Below are positions 7,191 through 15,853 of a stretch of DNA of 22,506 bases, piece by piece. The translations under genes were made by a program, and so were the position numbers. Under the pieces are notes generated by a model. That model was not told the origin of the DNA and did no database searches. It saw nothing but the letters and a program-made list of their open reading frames with translations. The DNA is from CAYFVR01 sp046541515 (lineage in GTDB: Bacteria; Desulfobacterota; Desulfobacteria; Desulfobacterales; Desulfococcaceae), in contig JBKHDD010000070.1 of the NCBI GenBank assembly GCA_046541515.1, positions 1 through 22,506 on the forward strand, read 5' to 3'. Every line of letters begins with the position of its first letter. The first letter of the stretch is position 1.

Positions 7191-8579
7191 TTAATTGTGC
7201 TTAAAACTTTTGGGATCGATTTCGTGTTTCTTGATCAGGTGCCAGATACGCCGCTCCTTGATCCCCAAAATCCGGGCGGCTTTGACCTGAACGCCTTCCG
7301 TTTTCCTGAGCGCTTCGAGAATCATGCTTTTTTCGATATTCGCCAAATGTTCATCCATGGAAAGATTTTCGACAACCTCCGATTCGCCCAAATCCATGCC
7401 AAAACCTTGCAACGGTCTTCTCCCTCCACCGTTTCCGCCCGGCGAGTAGGCGACTTTTGAAAACGCGGCATCGGAGGCCATACTTTCGGGAAGATGCTGA
7501 AGGGTAATTTTATCTCCTTCGCACATGACGGTCGCACGCTCAATGATATTCTGAAGTTCGCGGACGTTTCCCGGCCAGTCGTAATTGTCCCGCATTGCCT
7601 GCAAAGCCTGGAAATCCATGTCCAATTTTTTGGGACTTTTTTCCAGGAAATGCCTCGCCAGAATCGGAATATCCTCCCGCCGTTCCCGGAGGGGGGGAAG
7701 GCTTAAGAAAAAGACATTCAGGCGAAAAAACAGATCCTCTCTAAAGCGGCCATCTTCCACCATTTTCTTCAGATTTTTGTTTGTGGCCGCGATAAAACGA
7801 ACGTCAACCTTAATGGATTTGGTCCCGCCGACCCTTTCAAATTCCCTTTCTTGGAGGACCCTAAGCATCTTGGCCTGAGTTTCCAAGGGCATATCCCCGA
7901 TTTCGTCAAGGAAAAGCGTGCCTTCGTGGGCGAGTTCAAACTTTCCGATTTTTCGGGCGGTCGCCCCGGTAAAGGCGCCCCGCTCATGACCGAAGAGTTC
8001 CGATTCCCAGAGCCCCTCCGGAATCGCGACGCAGTTCAGTTTAATGAACGGCTTGTCCTTGCGATGGCTCTGCTTGAAAATGCTGGTGGCCACCAGTTCT
8101 TTGCCGGTGCCGCTTTCTCCGATAATCAGCACGGTGGAATCGGTCGGCGCCACCTTGGTAATATGGCTGAGAACGCCGCGCATGACTTCGCTTTCGGCAA
8201 TGATTTCCGGAAACAGGCTCCGCGCGTCGACCATGGACAGGACAGATGTGACCCGCTTGAAAAAATCGTTCCACTCGTCCAGCTGATCTCTTCCTCTTCG
8301 GGGCTCCAAAGGCGCTTCATCCGTCTCCAGAACCGCGGTGGCGTTTCGGATAAACTCCCTCACCGGCTTTAGGATAATCCGCACGATCAACAGGCCGCAG
8401 GCAAAACCCACGATCGTCACAATGATCAGGGTGATCAAAACCGCCTGGCCCGGATCGCCATTGTTTCTTAGGGCGAGCTGAGTCACACGGAACGTGAGCG
8501 TGGACGCCAGCACCGCGAAGCCGGAAAAAATCAGCGGTATGATCACATAAAAGCTGATGTGAAACTGCGTGTCTTTCAT
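7191..8579 (-). CDS. Membrane-anchored sigma-54-dependent transcriptional activator
   Basis: The protein has 462 residues. The N-terminus has two transmembrane segments at about 8-28 and 46-68 followed by a HAMP-like linker to about 120. There is no receiver domain. The AAA+ domain starts near 125, with Walker A GESGTGKE (154-161), the sigma-54-contacting GAFTGA loop (201-206), Walker B LFLDE (222-226) and WPGNVREL at 335-342. A Fis-type helix-turn-helix sits at about 430-453 (KAARILGIKERRIWHLI). It should therefore activate sigma-54 RNA polymerase by ATP hydrolysis, presumably at the -24/-12 sites at 6908-6923 and 3567-3582. Most PilR-type activators are soluble response regulators. Here sensing and activation seem to be in one membrane protein. 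It follows the platform-protein gene by 28 bases. Confidence 0.93.
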   Translation of the reverse strand: MKDTQFHISFYVIIPLIFSGFAVLASTLTFRVTQLALRNNGDPGQAVLITLIIVTIVGFACGLLIVRIILKPVREFIRNATAVLETDEAPLEPRRGRDQLDEWNDFFKRVTSVLSMVDARSLFPEIIAESEVMRGVLSHITKVAPTDSTVLIIGESGTGKELVATSIFKQSHRKDKPFIKLNCVAIPEGLWESELFGHERGAFTGATARKIGKFELAHEGTLFLDEIGDMPLETQAKMLRVLQEREFERVGGTKSIKVDVRFIAATNKNLKKMVEDGRFREDLFFRLNVFFLSLPPLRERREDIPILARHFLEKSPKKLDMDFQALQAMRDNYDWPGNVRELQNIIERATVMCEGDKITLQHLPESMASDAAFSKVAYSPGGNGGGRRPLQGFGMDLGESEVVENLSMDEHLANIEKSMILEALRKTEGVQVKAARILGIKERRIWHLIKKHEIDPKSFKHN

Positions 8580-8607
8580 GGCGACCTATTTCCGTGGGCG
8601 GGACCGT

Positions 8608-9828
8608 CTATCGAGCGATTTGCGCCATATCCCACATGGGCAGATAGATGGCCAATGCAAAAAAGGCCACGACCCCGGCCATGCTGATGGTTAGCACGGG
8701 GCTGATGGATTCCGAAATGGCTTCCATGGCGTATTCCACCTCGGAATCGTAGTGACTGGCCACATCCCGGAGCAATTCATCCAGGTTTTCGGAGCGTTCC
8801 CCGATGGCCACCATGTTGATCATCATCGGGGTAAAATACCGGGCTTTTCGCAATGGAGCGGCGATGCTGGAACCGTGAGAGATATCAATCCGGATTTTTT
8901 CGAATTCCCTCGACACGGCCTGGTTCCCAATGGCGCCGGAAAGCAGTTTCAGGGATTCCAGCACCGGCACGCCGCTGTACTGAAGGATCGAAAAAATGCT
9001 CGCGAATCGAGACATGATGGATTTCACAATCAGATTCCCAAAGACGGGAAATCGAAGCACAAGGTGGTCCCGAACGTATCGCCCCTGATCCGTTTTCAAG
9101 TAAAAGAAGACCAGTACGCTCCCGATCAACAAGGTGGCGACCACACCCGGCCAGTAAGAGACCAAAAACCGATGAATGGCCAGACAAATCCGGGTCGGAA
9201 GCGGCAAAATTATGCCCCGGCTCTGGAACATCTGGACGAACTGGGGGATGACAAAGACCAGAAGGATGAGAAAGGCGACGCAAAGAATGCCCAGCACCAT
9301 CATCGGATACCGCAAAGCGGACTTCACGTCCGAGGCGATTTTGCTTTCGTGTTCCATAATGTAAATCAGCCGGTCGAGGACTTCGGGCAAGGCGCCGCTT
9401 TTTTCTCCGGCCTGAATCACGCTGCAGTACAGATGGGAAAACGCCTCCGGATGCTTTTGAAACGCGGCGTGAAGACTCGATCCTTCCTTGATGTCCACGG
9501 AAACGGAGGCAATGATCGCCTGAAGCCTGCGGCTTTCGGTCTGGCGCTCCAGGGTTTGCAGAAGCTCCATCATGGGCACGCCGGTCCGCAACATGGTTCG
9601 GAATTGCTTCGTAAAAATGATCAGGTCCCGGGTGCGGACCCGGCGAAAAAAGCCGCGGATGCCGGACCAGTCAATTTTTAACCGGCTTTCCCGAAGGGGT
9701 CGAATGCGAGAAGGGAAAACGCCCCGTCCGATAAGCAGGCGGGTGGCCTCGGTCTGATTGACCGCCTCAATGGCGCCACTTTGTTTTCTTCCAACGCCGT
9801 CCACGGCGCGATATGCAAATTTCGCCAT
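8608..9828 (-). CDS. mshG: Type IV pilus inner-membrane platform protein, GspF/PilC/MshG family
   Basis: The 406-residue length is normal for the family. It has the duplicated GspF fold. The first half carries FTKQFRTMLRTGVPMMELLQTL, AGEKSGALPEVLDRL and a membrane helix (PMMVLGILCVAFLILLVFVIP). The second repeats the pattern with FASIFSILQYSGVPVLESL, IGERSENLDELL and a final membrane helix near the C-terminus. It anchors the assembly ATPase on the cytoplasmic side and passes motion to the growing pilus base. The ATG at 9828 is chosen over the one at 9852 because GAGG (9837-9840) lies 8 bases upstream and MAKFAYRAVD is the usual family start. It follows the ATPase gene closely. Confidence 0.94.
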   Translation of the reverse strand: MAKFAYRAVDGVGRKQSGAIEAVNQTEATRLLIGRGVFPSRIRPLRESRLKIDWSGIRGFFRRVRTRDLIIFTKQFRTMLRTGVPMMELLQTLERQTESRRLQAIIASVSVDIKEGSSLHAAFQKHPEAFSHLYCSVIQAGEKSGALPEVLDRLIYIMEHESKIASDVKSALRYPMMVLGILCVAFLILLVFVIPQFVQMFQSRGIILPLPTRICLAIHRFLVSYWPGVVATLLIGSVLVFFYLKTDQGRYVRDHLVLRFPVFGNLIVKSIMSRFASIFSILQYSGVPVLESLKLLSGAIGNQAVSREFEKIRIDISHGSSIAAPLRKARYFTPMMINMVAIGERSENLDELLRDVASHYDSEVEYAMEAISESISPVLTISMAGVVAFFALAIYLPMWDMAQIAR

Positions 9829-9853
9829 AAGCCAAACCTCGCCCAAAGACAAT

Positions 9854-11539
9854 CTAAACCATGACCACCGAAGCCGCCTCTTCCAGACTGGTAATGCCCA
9901 TGCGAACCTTCGCGGCCACGTCCTCCTTCAAAGTCGCGAGCGCGCCGGCCGCTTGGGCCGCCCGGGTGATTTCATGGGCGGTTTTGTCTTCCGTGATCAT
10001 GTCCCGAATCATTTCGTCGATCGTCAGCACCTCGAAAACACCAGTTCGATCTTTATAGCCGGAATGGAAGCAGTTGAAGCAGCCCTTGGCCTGTCGAAAC
10101 TGAGAGGTGTCGCCATTGTCGAGCCCCCAGAATTTCAGCGCGGGGAGCGGGGGAACAAATGGCTCGCTGCAAAATTCGCAAAGCCGGCGAACGAGCCGCT
10201 GGGCGATCAGCAAAAGGAGAACCGACGAAGCCAAAAACGGGGCGATCCCCATGTCCAGCAACCGGGTAATCGCCCCGGCAGCATTGTTGGTGTGGAGGGT
10301 GCTGAGCACCCGGTGGCCGGTTAGCGCGGCCTGCACCGCGATGCCGGCGGTTTCCTTGTCCCGAATCTCTCCGACCATGATGACATCCGGATCCTGCCGA
10401 AGAATGGACCGAATCCCGCTGGCGAAGGTCATGCCCGCCTTGCGGTTCAACTGGGTCTGCCGAATGCGGTCCACGCGGTATTCCACCGGATCTTCAAGGG
10501 TAATGATATTGATGTCCGGCTGGTTGATCTTTTTCAGGATCGAATATAAAGTGGTCGTTTTGCCGCTGCCGGTGGGGCCGGTGCTCAAAATCATGCCGTA
10601 GGGCTGCCGGATCATTGCGTCGGTTTTTTCCTGGTCCACCGCCGACATGCCGAGTTCCTGAAGCGAATAAATGCCCTGGCTGGTATCCAGCAGCCGAAGC
10701 ACCAGGTTTTCTCCGTAGATGGTTGGAATGGTGGACGCCCGGACGTTGACCTCCTTGTGGTTCATTTTGATGGAAAACCGACCGTCCTGCGGAACCCGCA
10801 TGGCGGCGATGTCCATGTTGGCCAAAATTTTGAGCCGGGAAATCATCGGAAGGATCATGGACTTGGGGGGAGACGGCACCTCATGAAGCCGTCCGTCCAC
10901 TCGGAAGCGAACCTGGACGCGGTCCTTTTCCGGACTGATATGGACATCGCTGGCCCGCTCTCGCACCGCCTGCGAAAGAATGGTATTGACCAGCCGAACC
11001 ACGGGCGCCTCTTCCGCCTTGTCCTGCAGCGCGGTGACTTCGAGATATTCCCCGCTCTCCTCTTCTTCCGCGATCTCTTTTTTGATGTCCAGCCGATCAA
11101 TCAAACCCGCCATATTGGAACCGTAAAGATTCATCACCAGCCGATTAAATTCCGACTCGGTGCAAATGACCGCTTCCACCTCGCACCCGGTGTGCGCCTC
11201 CGCCGCGTCCAAAGTGTCCAGATCCAGCGGATCCGTCATGGCCACCGACAGGAGCGGCCCGTCCTGGCAGAGAGGGACCATCTGAAGGTTCTGGGCCATT
11301 TCCGACGGGATCAACGCCGCCAATTTTTTGTCCAAGGGGTAGGACTCTGCCTTGTATCGGGGTATTTTGAGCTGCCGGGAAAGGATGCCGACCAGCTGAA
11401 TTTCGGTTACGGCGCCAACCGAAACCAAGTACTGCCCCAGACGGAGCCCGCTTTTCCGCTGTTCGAACAGCGCGGTTTCCAGCTGTTGGGCATTCAGCAG
11501 TCCGCCTTCCACCAGCAGTTCTCCCAGGCGGCGTTTCAT
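9854..11539 (-). CDS. mshE: Type IV pilus assembly ATPase, GspE/MshE family, with tandem c-di-GMP-type motifs
   Basis: The protein has 561 residues. The N-terminal MshEN domain shows two consecutive 24-residue motifs (4-27 and 33-56), each starting RLG and ending in Gln. This is the arrangement known to bind c-di-GMP in Vibrio MshE. The ATPase has Walker A GPTGSGKT (321-328), an Asp box around TLEDPVE (347-353), Walker B DVIMVGEIRD (385-394) and a His box TGHRVLSTLH (407-416). Cysteine pairs 454/457 and 487/490 form the zinc site of GspE-type ATPases. It powers pilin polymerisation at the inner membrane. The ATG at 11539 gives an ATGA overlap with the mshM-like gene. The open frame extends further upstream, but only as a shadow of that gene. 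Confidence 0.96.
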   Translation of the reverse strand: MKRRLGELLVEGGLLNAQQLETALFEQRKSGLRLGQYLVSVGAVTEIQLVGILSRQLKIPRYKAESYPLDKKLAALIPSEMAQNLQMVPLCQDGPLLSVAMTDPLDLDTLDAAEAHTGCEVEAVICTESEFNRLVMNLYGSNMAGLIDRLDIKKEIAEEEESGEYLEVTALQDKAEEAPVVRLVNTILSQAVRERASDVHISPEKDRVQVRFRVDGRLHEVPSPPKSMILPMISRLKILANMDIAAMRVPQDGRFSIKMNHKEVNVRASTIPTIYGENLVLRLLDTSQGIYSLQELGMSAVDQEKTDAMIRQPYGMILSTGPTGSGKTTTLYSILKKINQPDINIITLEDPVEYRVDRIRQTQLNRKAGMTFASGIRSILRQDPDVIMVGEIRDKETAGIAVQAALTGHRVLSTLHTNNAAGAITRLLDMGIAPFLASSVLLLLIAQRLVRRLCEFCSEPFVPPLPALKFWGLDNGDTSQFRQAKGCFNCFHSGYKDRTGVFEVLTIDEMIRDMITEDKTAHEITRAAQAAGALATLKEDVAAKVRMGITSLEEAASVVMV

Positions 11540-13122
11540 GCGGGCTCCTCGCGGCTTTCCTCCGGTTCTCGCTCCCCGGCCGCCGCTTCCTCGAAACCTT
11601 CCCCAAACAACAGCGTTCCCGGAGTCCATTCTGCGTAAACGGTCCCGGGCAGGGGAAATTCCGCGCGAAATCGGCGCAGCCAAGTCTCCGCGGCCTCGGG
11701 ATCGGGAAAAGCCCGATCGGGAACCAGCACAAATTGGGGGCCGTCGTCGGGATCCCAACAGGAAAGCAGCCGCATGGGGGGCGGATCGCCCCGCCCCTGG
11801 AGCGACCGGAAGGCGGCCACCGCCGGCTCCAGGGCCGGGAATCGGGCGACCTGAATATAGACAGAGGGAAGAAACCCCTCGGAAGATTGGAGAATTGTCG
11901 GAAACTGAACACGCTCCCCCACGCCAATTCGTTGCGGCCCGCGGATGTGTGGATTGGCGGCCAGAACGGCTTGAATAATTTCGGGCCGAGCGGTTCCGTA
12001 AATCAAGGCGGCCAATTCCCCAATGGTTTCCCCCGCGGCCATGGCAACCGCCCCCAACACGGGGCCCATGGCGACCGCCCGGCCGGTCGACGGTCCAGGT
12101 TCCGCGCCGGCGGAAACCGGGCCGGGCTCCAGAGCCGCCGGTTTCGTCGTTGCCGAGGGAATCGCGGGGAGACGATTGGCCGTCTCCGCCATGGACCCTC
12201 CCCGGAATTCCAGGAAGGCCAACACGCCCACTCCCGCCAAAAGCCCCGCCAAGGCGGCCCGGGACCACCATCTCCCGGAAGCCAACCGATCGTTCATGCG
12301 CGAAAAGCGGCCCCTTCGCGCCTGAGAGCGAACCATCCAAGGCGTCACCTCGGCGCGATCCTCCAGAATCAGGGCCACCAGACATTGATGACAAAGGTCG
12401 ACGATGCGTCGCGGATACCCTCGGCTGAGCCGCCAGACCGCCCAAAGGGCCATTGGGGGAAAAAAAACCTCGGCGCCGCCCGTCGCGCCGGCCCGCCTCA
12501 GCCGAAAATCGATCATTTCCCGAACTTCCCGCCGGGAAAGGGGCGTCAATCGGTAGAGAAATCCAACCCGATCCAGCACGTTGGCCTGCTCCGCCAGGCG
12601 ACGCTCCAACTCCGGCTGTGCGAATATGACAATTTGAAGCAATTTGTGCCGATTGGTTTCAAAATTGAGAAACTCTCGAAGGATTTCCAAAAAAAAGGGG
12701 GAAATTTTCTGGCCCTCGTCGATGATGAGAACCACCGTTTTTCCCTGGTCCACCCCTTGGGCGAAGAGGGCCGATCGAATGGCCTCCTTTCGCGCCAACT
12801 CGCCTTCGGGCAAAGGCGCTTGAGGCGCCAGGCAGTCCATAACGGCCCGAAGCGCCTCGGCGGCGTTACGAAATCCCGGATCCAGCAACAGATGAACCGC
12901 CATCTCCCTCTCTTTGGACAGTCGGCGCAACAGTTCCCGGCACAAGGTGGTTTTGCCCGTGCCGACGTCTCCCATCACCACGTTGAGGCCTCGGCGCATC
13001 TGAATCGAGAGTTCCAATCGGGCCAAACATTCCCGATGGCGGCCGGACGCGAAGAAGAAATCCGGATCCGGGGAATTGGAAAAGGGTTCGCACTCAAGAT
13101 TCAAAATCCGATGGGGTTCCAT
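11536..13122 (-). CDS. mshM: ExeA/MshM-family AAA ATPase with transmembrane, LysM-like and SPOR-like C-terminal parts
   Basis: The protein has 528 residues. Residues 1-270 form an ExeA-type ATPase that opens with the family pattern FSNSPDPDFFF. It has Walker A GDVGTGKT (51-58) and Walker B VLIIDEGQ (131-138). A membrane helix lies at about 286-305, followed by a Pro/Ala-rich linker. A LysM-like module at about 370-420 contains GETIGELAALIYG and IGVGERVQFP, and a SPOR-like segment spans about 429-505. LysM and SPOR domains bind peptidoglycan, so the protein probably couples cytoplasmic ATP use to wall passage or secretin placement, as ExeA does in type II secretion. Vibrio MshM is a shorter protein followed by MshN. 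No mshN is seen here. The gene overlaps mshE by 4 bases and follows the secretin gene by 3. Confidence 0.92.
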   Translation of the reverse strand: MEPHRILNLECEPFSNSPDPDFFFASGRHRECLARLELSIQMRRGLNVVMGDVGTGKTTLCRELLRRLSKEREMAVHLLLDPGFRNAAEALRAVMDCLAPQAPLPEGELARKEAIRSALFAQGVDQGKTVVLIIDEGQKISPFFLEILREFLNFETNRHKLLQIVIFAQPELERRLAEQANVLDRVGFLYRLTPLSRREVREMIDFRLRRAGATGGAEVFFPPMALWAVWRLSRGYPRRIVDLCHQCLVALILEDRAEVTPWMVRSQARRGRFSRMNDRLASGRWWSRAALAGLLAGVGVLAFLEFRGGSMAETANRLPAIPSATTKPAALEPGPVSAGAEPGPSTGRAVAMGPVLGAVAMAAGETIGELAALIYGTARPEIIQAVLAANPHIRGPQRIGVGERVQFPTILQSSEGFLPSVYIQVARFPALEPAVAAFRSLQGRGDPPPMRLLSCWDPDDGPQFVLVPDRAFPDPEAAETWLRRFRAEFPLPGTVYAEWTPGTLLFGEGFEEAAAGEREPEESREEPA

Positions 13123-13125
13123 GGC

Positions 13126-14826
13126 TCAGTCCGTGCCGCCCCGCAATGCCCGACCATGGCCGATGTCGGATCGGAACTCAATGTCCTGAAGCACCCGAGG
13201 CGTTATAAATATTAGAATTTCCTCCATATTTTCATTTTCGCTGTCTCTGCGAAACAGTCGCCCCAAAAATGGAATGTCCATCAAGTAGGGAATTCCTCGT
13301 GCGGAGTCGCTGAGGGTCTCCTTCCGAAGTCCGCCGATCACGGTGGTCTGCCCGTCCCGGAGCAGCACGTTGGTCCGGGCCCGCTTGGTGATCACCGTGG
13401 GGTTGCCGTCCACGGTGTTGCTGAAATCCAGTTCGTCCTTGTTGGTGATGATCCGCAGCTTCAAGGTGTCGGAGCCGATCAGATGGGGGGTCACTTCCAG
13501 ACGAAGGACCGCTTCCTTAAATTCAACGTTCACTTCGCCTTCGTCCACCGTCTGGAAAGGCACTTCCCGCCCGCTTTCAATGGTCGCGGTTTGGTTGTCG
13601 AGGGTGGAAATGGAAGGGCTCGAAAGAATGCGGATCTTCCCCGCCCGCTCCAGGGCCGAAAGCTGAACGCCAAGCACGTATTCGCCGATCCGTTCGCCGA
13701 TAAACCCGATGTTGAGTCCCGAACCATCTCGAATTTCGGACAAAATTCCGGGAAGTTGTTGAATCAGACCCGCCGATGGCTGAATGGCGGCGCCGTCTTC
13801 GACGCCGTCGCCCAGGCCCGGCGCGGCGGCGTCGTTCGCGTCGGCGAAGCTGTTCACGCCCGGGGCCACCCAAAAGTTCCGATCCCCGCTCCCCGCGCGA
13901 TAATATCCTCCCCATTCTATGCCCAGTTCGCGCGCGGTATCCGAGGAGGCCTCCACGATACGGGCTTCGATTCGAACTTGGGAGGTGGGGCGGTCCAGGG
14001 AAACCAGCAGCCGTTCCACCCGCTCCAGATCGCGACGATTGGCCTGGACCACCAGGGAATTGGTGAATTCGTCCACCATCACATTTCCACGTCGCCGGTC
14101 GGCGTTTTCCCGCAGGAGGGCCGTGAATATTTCGCCCAAATTTTCCACGTCCCCATAGCGCACGGAAAAAACTTGGGTTTCCAGCGGGGCCACGTTTTCG
14201 ATTTCCCGCTTCTTTGCCTGGCGACGTTGCTCAAGTTCCAGAAGCTGGAAATCCTTTGAAATATCCTCCGTGGCCATCACGCGGATAATGTCCCCCTCCC
14301 AGGCGTAGGCGAGACCGTAGGTGCGGAGCAGACTGAGAAAAACATCCCGCCAGGATTGATTTTCAATGGTTAAACTGGCGACGCCCCGAACATTTTCGCT
14401 CAGCACCATATTCTGGCCGGCGATGCGCGCCAATGTCCGCAGCAGCAGACTCAGATCCACGTTCCGCATGTCCAGTGAAACGGACGGATCGGGAAGCCGT
14501 TGGGCCGCCGCGGCCTCGACGGGGACGGCAAGAGAAGGCGTGTCGTCCCCCTCGGAGGCCCTGGAAGGAACGGCCGTCCGTTCTCGATCGGGCGACGGCC
14601 GCGAAACCTGATCAAGGCCGGCGGGCGATTCCGCGGGAAATTCGGGCAAGCTTTCGGCCTCCCGGGAAGGGGGGGGAAGCTTGGGCGGCTCCGGGGCTTC
14701 CGCAGGCGCCGGCGCGGAAACCGAATCTTTCGGCGGATTTTCGGTGGCGCAACCCGCCCAAAGCGCAACGCACAACAGGAAGCCCAACCGGAAATGCCGG
14801 CGGCGGAAAAAAAAGCCGCGCGTCAA
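13126..14826 (-). CDS. mshL: Outer-membrane secretin, PilQ/MshL family, lipoprotein-like
   Basis: The protein has 566 residues. A basic start and hydrophobic stretch end in LWAGC with Cys26, a probable lipidation site, although Trp at -3 is atypical. A Pro/Glu-rich linker follows to about 105. An STN-like region spans about 110-190 (VSLDMRNVDLSLLLRTLARIAG), then a short N-domain (VRYGDVENLGEIFTALL) and the secretin domain from about 290 to 550. The latter contains the conserved VPFQTVDEGEVNVEFKEAV and TTVIGGLRKE patterns. It forms the outer-membrane pore for the pilus. No ATG or GTG exists near the signal peptide. The TTG at 14826 overlaps the upstream stop as TTGA and has GGGGGA 7 bases before it. 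Confidence 0.94.
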   Translation of the reverse strand: MTRGFFFRRRHFRLGFLLCVALWAGCATENPPKDSVSAPAPAEAPEPPKLPPPSREAESLPEFPAESPAGLDQVSRPSPDRERTAVPSRASEGDDTPSLAVPVEAAAAQRLPDPSVSLDMRNVDLSLLLRTLARIAGQNMVLSENVRGVASLTIENQSWRDVFLSLLRTYGLAYAWEGDIIRVMATEDISKDFQLLELEQRRQAKKREIENVAPLETQVFSVRYGDVENLGEIFTALLRENADRRRGNVMVDEFTNSLVVQANRRDLERVERLLVSLDRPTSQVRIEARIVEASSDTARELGIEWGGYYRAGSGDRNFWVAPGVNSFADANDAAAPGLGDGVEDGAAIQPSAGLIQQLPGILSEIRDGSGLNIGFIGERIGEYVLGVQLSALERAGKIRILSSPSISTLDNQTATIESGREVPFQTVDEGEVNVEFKEAVLRLEVTPHLIGSDTLKLRIITNKDELDFSNTVDGNPTVITKRARTNVLLRDGQTTVIGGLRKETLSDSARGIPYLMDIPFLGRLFRRDSENENMEEILIFITPRVLQDIEFRSDIGHGRALRGGTD

Positions 14827-15296
14827 GGCGTCGTCCCCCGCGTCAGCTCCTGCAAGGGAATCGGAACGCCCCGACGGCCCTCGCCGCCGATGACGATCCG
14901 GTGGGGTTCGATTTCCTGCACCAAATACCCGCTTTCCTCAAGCCGCTCTCCTTCGGCGTACTCCCGGCCGTCGATAATGGCCATTTTCCGCCCGCCCATC
15001 CGGATAAAGCCGGAAAATACCGGCAGTTGCTCAAACGCGGGAGGCGGAAGTCTGGGGGCGTCGAATCGGTCCGGCCAAGGCTGAGTGGCCATCCGGATGA
15101 TTCCCCTTTCGGCGGGGTTCAGCCGATCGGCCGTGCTTTCGCCGGATATCCGGTTAATGAAGCCCGACAAGGCTTCACCGTCGGCCGTGCCATCTTTCCG
15201 AAATTCCACCGCCCGGGGATTCCAAAACACCTCGTACGCTCCGTACAAGAGGCTGGCGAAAGCAAGCACCAAAATAATTTTTTCGCGAATGCTCAT
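14823..15296 (-). CDS. mshK: MshK-like pilus accessory protein (PilP/GspC-type)
   Basis: The protein has 157 residues, with an N-terminal membrane helix at about 7-25 and the rest periplasmic. The C-terminal 60 residues (FSGFIRMGGRKMAIIDGREYAEGERLEESGYLVQEIEPHRIVI) show the small beta-barrel pattern of PilP and GspC HR domains, which link the inner-membrane complex to the secretin. The assignment rests on this pattern plus position between the PilO-like and secretin genes, the same as mshK in Vibrio. MshK proteins diverge strongly, so orthology is probable rather than certain. Start ATG 15296. The stop overlaps the secretin start. Confidence 0.82.
   Translation of the reverse strand: MSIREKIILVLAFASLLYGAYEVFWNPRAVEFRKDGTADGEALSGFINRISGESTADRLNPAERGIIRMATQPWPDRFDAPRLPPPAFEQLPVFSGFIRMGGRKMAIIDGREYAEGERLEESGYLVQEIEPHRIVIGGEGRRGVPIPLQELTRGTTP
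14834..14839 (-). promoter_or_regulatory. Ribosome-binding site supporting the TTG start of the secretin gene
   Basis: GGGGGA on the minus strand sits 7 bases before the TTG at 14826. No ATG or GTG codon occurs in this frame until well past the signal peptide, so this site decides the start. Confidence 0.6.
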
Positions 15297-15310
15297 CCCC
15301 GTTCCGTCAG

Positions 15311-15853
15311 TTAGGATCGACGCAGCCAGATTCGAAATTGAACGATTTCCTGGCCATCCGACGACTTTTTGACCTCCAGCCGCTCAAAATGGAGCACGTA
15401 GGGCAAGCGGCCCATCGTCAAAAACAATTCCCGAACCTTTCCAAAATCCCCAATCATCTGAACGTCCAACACAAGCCTATCCGCATCCTCGTTAAGCCGG
15501 GCCATGTCGGGAGTCAGTCGGATTTCGGCAAAACCGGTCTCCCGGGCGACTGCGCGCAACGCGCTCATCGTCTCCCGAATCGACGAAAACTTTCCCTCTC
15601 GGCTTTCGGGCAACGGAAGAACCCGGAGGGATTTAAGGCGCTGTATCTCCGCGAGGTGGGCCTCGTACAGCGGAAACAGCATTTCCTGGGTTCGGATCTG
15701 CGTTCTCAGCCGGGACGCCTCGTCGGACAGCTCCCGAATCTCCCGAGTCTGAGGCCAAATCATCAGCAGGCCAAATGCCAGAATGACCAGCAGGCAGAGT
15801 CCGAACCGGCCCCATTGGGCGGGCGGCAGGTTCCAGAATAACCGGGTCTTCAC
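15311..15853 (-). CDS. mshJ: MshJ-like pilus alignment protein (PilO-type)
   Basis: The protein has 180 residues from a GTG start. A membrane helix lies at about 17-33 (FGLCLLVILAFGLLMIW), then a charged coiled-coil segment at about 37-65 and a compact alpha/beta ferredoxin-like region to the end. This is the layout of PilO and GspM, which pair with PilN in the inner-membrane alignment complex. The GTG at 15853 is preferred because it overlaps the upstream stop as GTGA. The open frame continues upstream to 15895, but that would overlap the previous gene. The gene is 14 bases before mshK. Confidence 0.85.
   Translation of the reverse strand: MKTRLFWNLPPAQWGRFGLCLLVILAFGLLMIWPQTREIRELSDEASRLRTQIRTQEMLFPLYEAHLAEIQRLKSLRVLPLPESREGKFSSIRETMSALRAVARETGFAEIRLTPDMARLNEDADRLVLDVQMIGDFGKVRELFLTMGRLPYVLHFERLEVKKSSDGQEIVQFRIWLRRS

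Noticed and set aside
11540..12445. Long upstream extension of the mshE reading frame
   Set aside because: The extension overlaps the mshM-like gene in another frame, is low-complexity Gly/Arg-rich, and the real MshEN domain starts at the ATG at 11539.
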